Below are positions 57,720-64,000 of a stretch of 64,000 nt of DNA, one piece after another. Both the position numbers and the translations under genes were made by a program. Within the stretch, counting starts at the first letter, position 1. Each line of letters begins with the position of its first letter. The notes below the pieces were generated by a model. That model did not search any database. It worked only from the letters and a program-made list of their open reading frames with translations, and was not told the DNA's origin. Source of the stretch: FEN-1297 sp963710735 (lineage in GTDB: Bacteria > Bacteroidota > Ignavibacteria > Ignavibacteriales > Ignavibacteriaceae); NCBI GenBank assembly GCA_963710735.1, contig CAVQBN010000013.1, forward strand, positions 62,001 to 126,000, in the 5' to 3' direction.

Positions 57720-58931
57720 CTATTTTATTTTTAAGATCTCAGAAAGAATTTTGTTTGCAGCCATAAACTTGGATTGAAGAGGAAATTTAACCTGTTTACC
57801 CGATTTATGAATTACTAAAATTTTATTGGTATTGACTTCAAAACCGCTTTTTTTATCCTTTAAAGAATTTAAGACTATCATATTTAAATTTTTATTCTTC
57901 AATTTTTTGGATGCATTTTGCAGCTCATTATCGGTTTCCAGCGCAAATCCAATCACTAATTTATTTCTTTTGTCAAGAGAGGCCAAGATATCATCAGTCT
58001 CAGTAACCTTAATCGAAGATAATTTATTTTCCTTTTTTAATTTTTTATGTGAAATTGAAGCCGGTTTATAATCTGCAACAGCGGCAGACATAATTAATAT
58101 CTGGTTATTTCTTAATTCTTTTACCACTGCTTTCTTCATGTCGGCAGCAGATCGAACTTTAATATTATTTATTTCCTGATAACAAATTTCATTTGAAGGC
58201 CCGGAAATCAATGTTACTTCGGCTCCCCTTAAATAAGCAGCTTTTGCTAATGCAAATCCCATTTTACCGGAGGATCGGTTGCCGATAAACCTTACTGGAT
58301 CAATATCTTCATAAGTGGGGCCAGCAGTTACTAAAATTTTTTTACCTTTTAAATCTTTTTTGTTTCCCGATAAAATTAATTCTGCTGCATCAATAATCTT
58401 ATCAAGTGCTGAAAGCCTTCCTTTTCCTGATAATCCGCTTGCTAACTCACCTTCTTCTGCATCGACTATATAATATCCCGAATCTTCTAATTTTTTTATA
58501 TTCGCTTGTGTAATTGTGTTCTGATACATATCAACATCTGCGGCGGGTGCAATAATCATGGGACATCGTAACGCTGAAACCAGCGTAGTTAATGCATTAT
58601 CGGCAAAACCATTGGCAATTTTAGCAATTGTATTAATTGTTGCCGGAGCAATTAACATCAAATCAGCCCAAACAGCATTATCAATATGCCAGGTTGACAT
58701 TGAGGTTCCGTTTTTTTGTGACGCTGGAAAGATATTTATAATAACTTCATTGTGTGAAAGAGCCGATAGTGTAAGCGGAGAAATAAATTCGGCAGCGGAA
58801 GGAGTCATCACGACTTTTACATTTGCCCTTCTTTTGATTAATTCCCGTACTAAAAAAGCAGATTTGTATGCAGCGATACCTCCGGTTATACCTAAAAGAA
58901 TTTTTTTACCGGTAAAAATATCATCATGCAT
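57720..58931 (-). CDS. coaBC: Bifunctional phosphopantothenoylcysteine decarboxylase/phosphopantothenate-cysteine ligase
   Basis: A 403-aa two-domain enzyme of coenzyme A synthesis. The N-terminal CoaC flavoprotein has LLGITGGIAAYKSAFLVREL (about 12-31), HIDNAVWADLMLIAPAT and APAADVDMYQN where E. coli has PAMNxxMW. The C-terminal CoaB domain has GKKILVTAGPTYEDIDPVRF and GNRSSGKMGFALAKAA. The Asn of PAMN is Asp here, and the usual Cys near residue 160 is replaced by Ser (LASGLSG). Similar replacements occur in Bacteroidota CoaBC, so activity is probably retained. It lies 67 nt after rpoZ. Confidence 0.94.
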   Translation of the reverse strand: MHDDIFTGKKILLGITGGIAAYKSAFLVRELIKRRANVKVVMTPSAAEFISPLTLSALSHNEVIINIFPASQKNGTSMSTWHIDNAVWADLMLIAPATINTIAKIANGFADNALTTLVSALRCPMIIAPAADVDMYQNTITQANIKKLEDSGYYIVDAEEGELASGLSGKGRLSALDKIIDAAELILSGNKKDLKGKKILVTAGPTYEDIDPVRFIGNRSSGKMGFALAKAAYLRGAEVTLISGPSNEICYQEINNIKVRSAADMKKAVVKELRNNQILIMSAAVADYKPASISHKKLKKENKLSSIKVTETDDILASLDKRNKLVIGFALETDNELQNASKKLKNKNLNMIVLNSLKDKKSGFEVNTNKILVIHKSGKQVKFPLQSKFMAANKILSEILKIK

Positions 58932-58998
58932 AATTTAAAATGTATTTTAAATTGATGACATGCCGGGGTGCGGAGAGAATAATCCCGGCAATAAAAAA

Positions 58999-59292
58999 TT
59001 ATTTAGATTTGTATTTATAATCTATTTTCCCCTCAAGCAGTTCATTCAAAGCTTGGATGTGGGGTTTTTCTTTCTTCTCAAATTCAAGCGCAATTTTTAA
59101 TTGTGCCGGGTTCTCTATGTCTTCGTTATCATCATCGGTTCCGGTTGTAGGAATAGTACTTACAAGCGCATTATATTCAATTTTGTTTTCATCATTTATT
59201 TGACGCGCTTTTTTAGAGGTAACTATTATTCCTTCATAAACATTAGCCGTACGCTGATCTATTATTCTTAAATCTACTGGTTCAATCGACAT
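58999..59292 (-). CDS. rpoZ: DNA-directed RNA polymerase subunit omega
   Basis: A 97-aa omega-like subunit, slightly longer than in Proteobacteria. It starts SIEPVDLRIIDQRTANVYEG, with ITSKKARQIN typical of the RpbK/omega fold, followed by an acidic stretch (TGTDDDNEDIENP) and a helical tail KIALEFEKKEKPHIQALNE. Its context gives support: it lies 4 nt after gmk, as gmk-rpoZ-coaBC is a common order in many bacteria. Confidence 0.88.
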   Translation of the reverse strand: MSIEPVDLRIIDQRTANVYEGIIVTSKKARQINDENKIEYNALVSTIPTTGTDDDNEDIENPAQLKIALEFEKKEKPHIQALNELLEGKIDYKYKSK

Positions 59293-59296
59293 TTAA

Positions 59297-59872
59297 TTAT
59301 TCCTCCTCATATATTATTTTTTTTATTAAACTTTCTGTTTCCAAAATGGCTTTTTCTAAATCATCATTCTCTATAAAATAATCAAATTTATCCTTAAGAC
59401 TCAATTCCATTTTTGCTCTCTTAATACGTTTCTTTAGATCCGTTTCATTTTCAGTTTGCCTGTTAGTCAGTCTTTTTTCCAATTCATCAAGACTTGGCGG
59501 ATAAATAAAAATCAAAACAGAATCAGGATATATTTTCTTTAGTTCTAAAGCGCCTTTAACATCAATTTCAACAATTACCGATTTCCCATTATTAATGTTC
59601 TGTTCAATATAACTTTTAAACGTCCCATAATAATAATCGTAAAATTTTTCCCATTCTATAAACTCGCCTTTTTCTATCTTCGATTTAAATTCTTCTTCAG
59701 AGATAAAAAAATATTCAACGCCTTCAGTTTCGTAATCTCTTTTTTTACGAGTTGTAGCCGATATGGAAAAAATCAATTCCGGAAAATCACTTAAAATTTT
59801 CTTTACAATGGTAGTTTTCCCGGTTCCGCTTGGAGCGGATACTGCTATTATTACTCCATTCTTTTTTTCCAA
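59297..59872 (-). CDS. gmk: Guanylate kinase
   Basis: A 191-aa enzyme that phosphorylates GMP to GDP. VIIAVSAPSGTGKTTIV at residues 7-23 holds the P-loop. SATTRKKRDYETEGVEYFF binds GMP, and EIDVKGALELKKIYPDSVLI and RLTNRQTENETDLKKRI (lid) follow. The start is TTG at 59872, three bases after the stop of the YicC-like gene, so translation is probably coupled. Length is typical. Confidence 0.96.
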   Translation of the reverse strand: MEKKNGVIIAVSAPSGTGKTTIVKKILSDFPELIFSISATTRKKRDYETEGVEYFFISEEEFKSKIEKGEFIEWEKFYDYYYGTFKSYIEQNINNGKSVIVEIDVKGALELKKIYPDSVLIFIYPPSLDELEKRLTNRQTENETDLKKRIKRAKMELSLKDKFDYFIENDDLEKAILETESLIKKIIYEEE

Positions 59873-59875
59873 TTA

Positions 59876-60751
59876 CTACTCAATATTTTGAATTTGTTCC
59901 CGGATTTTTTCTATTTCTTCTTTTATTAAAACAGTATTATGCGTTATTGATGTCGAGATTGTTTTTGAAGAAATAGTATTTGTCTCACGGTTCATTTCCT
60001 GGCAGAGAAAGTTTAATTTCCTACCGGGTTCGTCATCTTTATCCAAACTTTCCATAAAAAACTTTAAATGGCTTTTAAGCCTTACGCATTCTTCTGTTAT
60101 TTCCGCCTTGTCCGCTATAATTGCCAGTTCCATCTGAAGCCTGTCATTATCAATTTTTACATCTTCTAATAATAATTTTACTTTTTCTTTCAGCTTATTA
60201 AAATATTCATTTACGCTTTCAGCAGAATCTTTTTCTATTTCATCCAATTTCGCTTCAATAATTTGAATTCGTTTTTTTAAATCTTTTGCAAGTTCCTTTC
60301 CTTCATTTTTTTTCATCTTAATCAATTCATTAACTGCACCATTCAAAGCTTTTTTTATAAGATCAAATTCTTCTTCATACAAGTCAAGATCATCGGATTC
60401 AAAAAATTCTTTATTATTAAGCAGGTGTTCTAATTTAATTTTATCATTTAATTTTGCGGTTTTTTTAATTTCTTTTATCACCGCCAAATAATTTTTAAGA
60501 TTCTCCTTGTTTATCTTAATGCCACTTGAGGCATTTCCATTTTTTTTAACAACTACTAGAACAGTAACTTTACCTCGTTTGATTTTAGACTTAATCAATT
60601 CACGTAAATCATATTCTTTATTCATTAAGGAGGTAGGAAGTTTCAGGATAACATCTAAATACCGGCTATTTACACTTTTTACTTCTACTTCAATAATAAA
60701 GCTCTTATTTTCGGCTAATCCCTTACCATAGCCAGTCATACTATAAACCAT
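59876..60751 (-). CDS. YicC/YloC family endoribonuclease
   Basis: A 291-aa protein of the YicC family, Mn-dependent endoribonucleases implicated in RNA turnover. It starts MVYSMTGYGKG, the family signature, with EVKSVNSRYLDVILKLP near residue 25. Family elements at the C-terminus are DRLQMELAIIADKAEITEEC (Asp/Glu metal site) and GRKLNFLCQEMNRETNTISSK. A long coiled coil spans about 130-195. It is the first gene of the yicC-gmk-rpoZ-coaBC run, with a candidate promoter at 60807-60835. Confidence 0.93.
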   Translation of the reverse strand: MVYSMTGYGKGLAENKSFIIEVEVKSVNSRYLDVILKLPTSLMNKEYDLRELIKSKIKRGKVTVLVVVKKNGNASSGIKINKENLKNYLAVIKEIKKTAKLNDKIKLEHLLNNKEFFESDDLDLYEEEFDLIKKALNGAVNELIKMKKNEGKELAKDLKKRIQIIEAKLDEIEKDSAESVNEYFNKLKEKVKLLLEDVKIDNDRLQMELAIIADKAEITEECVRLKSHLKFFMESLDKDDEPGRKLNFLCQEMNRETNTISSKTISTSITHNTVLIKEEIEKIREQIQNIE

Positions 60752-60806
60752 AAAATTCCTTAATTAAAAGATGTTAAAAATAACAATTTTTAGATTGGCA
60801 AACAAA

Positions 60807-60835
60807 ATTAAAGATTCCGGAATGGTGTATGTCAA
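60807..60835 (-). promoter_or_regulatory. Promoter of the yicC-gmk-rpoZ-coaBC run
   Basis: On the minus strand TTGACA (60830-60835) is followed after 17 bases by TTTAAT (60807-60812). It lies about 56 nt upstream of the YicC-like ATG. Confidence 0.5.
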
Positions 60836-60952
60836 ACCTAAATTGGAGCTAATTTGCTGCTTAAAATATACATTTAACTATATGAATAATTTTTAACCAA
60901 ATTATTTTGATATTAAAATTCGGGATTAACCTTCTATAAATTTAAGATGTTA

Positions 60953-62980
60953 TTAAAATGCTTCCCCAATTCCAAAGTGAATTACAATATTTTTAAAGAC
61001 ATGCTCATTCCATGATTTCCAAAGAAATTCATGATTTGATGGGTCATAAAATTTAAAGCCGAAATCGACTCTGAAAGGAGCAATTGCAGTATAATATCTA
61101 AAACCAAATCCCGTTGCTACGGCAATATCATTCCATTTAAATTGACGGTAACCAAGCCACGTATTCCCATAATCGAAAAAGAGGGCATATCCCAAATTAT
61201 CAGAAAACTTTCTTCTGAATTCTGACGATCCCTCTAAAAGAAATGTACCACCTACAAAGTTACTAACATTTGTAATTAATCCGGCAACTGTTCTAATTTT
61301 GCGGCTACCGACTGGTACAAGCTGGTTGCTGCTCCATCCTCTTATAGAGTTGCTTCCGCCGGCATAGAAGGTTCTATTAATCGGAACACCTGAAAGATCT
61401 CCATAAAAAGTCTGCAGATAACCTATTTTCATCTTAAATGCAGCAATTGAATTTCCTCTTCTATCTACTTGCTTATAAAAAGATCCGCTTAGTATTGTTT
61501 TATAAAATAAAGAACCGGTATAATTTCCCCTGGTTATTTTTGTGAATAGATATGGAATTGCATTTGCCTCTTCAATATGGAATGTCAAATTATATCCCTT
61601 TGTTGGAAATAAGATATTATCAGCTGTAGTTGATGCAGCATCTGCAGATATATCGGAAATCAGTTTTGTTGAAGTACTGTCATTAAATACTCTGTAAACT
61701 TCATTAGATTGCTCAACAGTATATGAAGTACTTAAATGGTTAATAAATGTGTAAGTAGGCAATTCGAAATCAAGAGTTAGTTTTGAACCGTATATAGTAT
61801 TATTATAATCGGGCTGCTTATTTATTGTAGCGTAATTTTCCCATGTCCCGAAAATTGGTTTTTCAAATAAATAAGGCTGGTCTATTATAATTCGCGCATC
61901 AACATAACCAAGTAAAGTGGTGTCTCTAAATGAAAATTTTCTAATTAAACTGCCCAGGGCAACATTAAAAATATTTTGTACGCCAAATGAAGAACTAATA
62001 GTTAATTTCCTTGCATCTCCAAAAAAGTTTTTCCTTATATAAGAATAACCAAGACCTATATTGAATGCACGCTGCTGGTTATTTATGATTATTTCAGGCG
62101 AAAGTTCATTCATAGGCCCAATATTGCCATCAAGTCTTATGGGAACTTTACTATCCGTTGTATCTTTTTCGGCAGCGGCAAGTAAGACCGAATTAAATAA
62201 GCCGGTTCGGTACAATCTTACTTGACTTCTTCTTAATTCTTCTAAATTATAGAATTGACCTACTTTAATTCCTGTTATATCTCTCAGCAGTCCGTTTTTT
62301 ACAAGAGGTGCACCCTCACCGTTTTTTTGAATAAGCACAGTATCAACTGAATACCTTTTCCCTGTTGTAAAATAGATATCAACGTTTGCTCTGTACTGAA
62401 TTGTGTCCTTAAAAATTATTGTGCTATCATATTTCGCAAACATATACCCGTTATTCAGCAAATCACTTACAACCTTATTGTAATGATCCTGAACTATCGT
62501 TTCTGAATATCTCTGATTTGAATCAAGTGCAACTTCAGAATAAATATTATTGTATAAATATCTCGGCAAACTGTCCAGTCCAAATAGATACAGTCTACCA
62601 AACCTTGAATAATTATTTTCATCTATAGAATAAATTAAATTAACAGTTTTGTCAGTAGTATCAACTTCATATTTATAATTAAATTGAGCTTTAAAAAAGC
62701 CATTTGCTTTATAGTAACCTCTTAATGCATTTAAGTCTATTGGAATATTAGAAGAATCAAAATAAACAGGTTCTTTTCCTAAACTTGTATATGTGTGTAA
62801 AAATTTCCAAAACCACCATGGAGTTGTTTGAGAAAATATTATTTCTCTCAAAGAAGATGAGGAAAATGAGTTGTTCCCCACAAAGTCTATGGAGTTCAAC
62901 TCGTAACGAGTGCCCTGTTGTGCAAACAAAGGTAATGTTAAAATGAAAAGAAGAAAAATTACTGATCGCTTAATTGGCAT
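60953..62980 (-). CDS. BamA/Omp85-family outer-membrane protein
   Basis: A 675-aa outer-membrane barrel protein. A signal peptide (residues 1-21, ending LFA|Q) precedes POTRA-like domains (about 25-280, for example RYELNSIDFVGNNSFSSSSL). The 16-strand barrel (about 290-675) contains the lid-loop motif GGSNSIRGW, equivalent to (V/I)RGF/Y, and ends HFGIGEAF with a C-terminal Phe for recognition. It resembles both BamA and TamA; the number of POTRA domains cannot be settled by eye. It is followed by a 200-nt gap before yicC and lies about 58 nt downstream of the lipoprotein gene. Confidence 0.9.
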   Translation of the reverse strand: MPIKRSVIFLLFILTLPLFAQQGTRYELNSIDFVGNNSFSSSSLREIIFSQTTPWWFWKFLHTYTSLGKEPVYFDSSNIPIDLNALRGYYKANGFFKAQFNYKYEVDTTDKTVNLIYSIDENNYSRFGRLYLFGLDSLPRYLYNNIYSEVALDSNQRYSETIVQDHYNKVVSDLLNNGYMFAKYDSTIIFKDTIQYRANVDIYFTTGKRYSVDTVLIQKNGEGAPLVKNGLLRDITGIKVGQFYNLEELRRSQVRLYRTGLFNSVLLAAAEKDTTDSKVPIRLDGNIGPMNELSPEIIINNQQRAFNIGLGYSYIRKNFFGDARKLTISSSFGVQNIFNVALGSLIRKFSFRDTTLLGYVDARIIIDQPYLFEKPIFGTWENYATINKQPDYNNTIYGSKLTLDFELPTYTFINHLSTSYTVEQSNEVYRVFNDSTSTKLISDISADAASTTADNILFPTKGYNLTFHIEEANAIPYLFTKITRGNYTGSLFYKTILSGSFYKQVDRRGNSIAAFKMKIGYLQTFYGDLSGVPINRTFYAGGSNSIRGWSSNQLVPVGSRKIRTVAGLITNVSNFVGGTFLLEGSSEFRRKFSDNLGYALFFDYGNTWLGYRQFKWNDIAVATGFGFRYYTAIAPFRVDFGFKFYDPSNHEFLWKSWNEHVFKNIVIHFGIGEAF

Positions 62981-63038
62981 TTCCGGAATTTTATTTTGTT
63001 CAAAAAAGTGAAGAAAAAAGAAAAATAAATTTAATTTT

Positions 63039-63653
63039 TCAATTCAATGTCTTTGTCAACAACAGTAAATGAAGGAAAGTCCCTTTAAAATTGCTCATAA
63101 AAAAGTTTTTAATTTCCTGAACTTCAATATTTTTAGATAGAAAAACACTTATCGGTCTATTAGGCGCGGAAATTAAATGAGCATAATATGTCTTTCCTTC
63201 TTTATAATTAACTATGTATGAATAAATTTCCCCACCTCCGCTACCTAAATAATAATCTTGGGAATTATAATAAACTAATTCATAATCAAACATGGGAAAT
63301 TTTATCTTTTGGAAAAGGCACTCTCTGAATGAACCATTGAATAAAGGAGATTCATATGCTTTAACCAAACTACCGTTTTCCATTTTTAATAAAACAAACT
63401 TAATACCCCATTCTTTAGAATTTTGAACTTCTAAACCGGCAGCAATTTCAATGTTCGAATCATCATCAAACTTGCCTTTGTATGCATATTTAACATTATT
63501 TCCCAAAACATTTTCAGCCTGCTGCATCACTACCTGGGGATTTTCAAAATCTACTTTATTTTCATTTTTACTGGATTTTTTACCTCCGCAAGAATTTAAT
63601 ATTAATGAGAATAAAATAGCTATTATAAAAAAATATTTATTATTTAATAACAA
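63039..63653 (-). CDS. Putative lipoprotein of unknown function
   Basis: Read from a TTG at 63653, which has GAAAGG eight bases upstream, the protein is 204 aa. Its lipoprotein signal is 22 residues long (NNKYFFIIAILFSLILNSC), with the lipidated Cys before GGKKSSKN. A longer frame back to an ATG at 63722 would add a basic segment overlapping the YkuD-like gene by more than 80 nt. The mature part is a mixed alpha/beta domain with no motif I recognise; FDDDSNIEIAAGLEVQNSKE suggests a folded extracellular module. It overlaps the upstream gene by 14 nt. Confidence 0.7.
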   Translation of the reverse strand: MLLNNKYFFIIAILFSLILNSCGGKKSSKNENKVDFENPQVVMQQAENVLGNNVKYAYKGKFDDDSNIEIAAGLEVQNSKEWGIKFVLLKMENGSLVKAYESPLFNGSFRECLFQKIKFPMFDYELVYYNSQDYYLGSGGGEIYSYIVNYKEGKTYYAHLISAPNRPISVFLSKNIEVQEIKNFFMSNFKGTFLHLLLLTKTLN

Positions 63654-64000
63654 CCTTAGTGCCTTTCTTAACAACTGAAAATAATTCATCCATACTTTCA
63701 TTACTGACAGCAATTGATCCATCCGTCCAGTTATAATTAAAAGGAAGATACCTGAAAAGAGAATTAAGTCTTCCTATTCCTTGAATTCCAATATCACCGC
63801 CTAAGGGAGTGTTTGAGTCAGTGCAATCGCTATAATAATATTCAAATTTCAGCTTATCAAATTCTGTTTGATTAATTACACCAATGCGTAGTGCATTTTC
63901 AGCATCGTTTAAATTCGGGTAATTTATTCTGAAAAACTTATAGTACTTACTTGAGGAATCAATTGAACAAATTTTATATTCTCCTACCGGCGTAGCAAGA
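63640..64000 (-). CDS. YkuD-fold (L,D-transpeptidase-like) protein lacking the catalytic His and Cys, C-terminal part
   Basis: The last 120 residues of a gene that runs off the right edge of the window. The frame matches the YkuD catalytic domain, with TPVGEYKI near its start, then IGIQG, then NWTDGSIAVSNESMDELFSV and GTKVVIK. In active L,D-transpeptidases the corresponding positions are His (IHG) and Cys (GC in the SHGC or DGC motif); here they are Gln and Ser. The fold is therefore recognisable, but peptidoglycan cross-linking by the usual mechanism looks unlikely. The stop is at 63640-63642. Confidence 0.8.
   Translation of the reverse strand, partial: LATPVGEYKICSIDSSSKYYKFFRINYPNLNDAENALRIGVINQTEFDKLKFEYYYSDCTDSNTPLGGDIGIQGIGRLNSLFRYLPFNYNWTDGSIAVSNESMDELFSVVKKGTKVVIK

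Overview
The window is AT-rich bacterial chromosome. It most resembles the Ignavibacteria lineage of the Bacteroidota/Chlorobiota group. The main grounds are two large secreted proteins with near-identical C-terminal type IX secretion (T9SS) sorting domains of the 'NPFNPST ... YQI.AG.F.ETRKMLLLK' type, a BMC vertex protein, a DUF3098-like protein, tRNA genes without encoded CCA, and several TTG starts. Lineage is an inference; no database search was possible. Legible promoters are close to TTGACA-N16/17-TATAAT.

Layout. (1) 1-1875, minus: partial nadC, a YbgC-like thioesterase and accA. (2) 1883-25049, minus: one long surface-glycan locus. In transcription order it holds a Wzz-like chain-length protein, a Wzx flippase, a Wzy-like polymerase/ligase split by a +1 frameshift, GT2, GT4, a methyltransferase, GT2, two T9SS cargo proteins, GT2, GT2, GT4, a formyltransferase, a NodB-type deacetylase, GT2, an initiating polyprenyl glycosylphosphotransferase, a DPM1-like transferase, and a GT2 fused to a degenerate phosphoglycosyltransferase. 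Together these could build, modify, flip and polymerise a lipid-linked glycan. (3) 25341-28920, plus: a Cys-rich GT9, a structured leader RNA, an unknown 82-aa protein, a candidate small RNA with its own promoter and terminator, a DUF3098-like protein, an orphan EutN/CcmL vertex protein, and dprA. (4) 28927-36777, minus: penicillin acylase family protein, metF, a Gfo/Idh/MocA oxidoreductase, a class II aldolase, ddl, ftsB and rarA. (5) 37048-41440: a YchF-like GTPase (plus), then a GT-C membrane transferase, an M48 lipoprotein protease and a DUF2269-like protein (minus).

(6) 41568-47078, minus: a complete rRNA operon, 16S-tRNA-Ile-tRNA-Ala-23S-5S, with two promoters, two boxA-like elements and a terminator. 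(7) 47360-52167, minus: an SLBB polysaccharide export protein, rfbB, a secreted barrel-like protein and a transglutaminase-like protein; the first two probably serve the glycan pathway. (8) 52342-54414, plus: anmK and nfo. (9) 54418-64000, minus: a DUF1460 amidase-like protein, dnaB, a family 4-like uracil-DNA glycosylase, coaBC, rpoZ, gmk, a YicC-like protein, a BamA/Omp85 protein, a lipoprotein and the end of a YkuD-fold protein lacking its usual catalytic residues.

The most unusual features are the RNA-rich interval at 26,585-27,203, the frameshift in the wzy-like gene, the catalytically degenerate glycosyltransferase and YkuD proteins, the orphan microcompartment vertex gene, and T9SS cargo genes embedded in a glycan locus.
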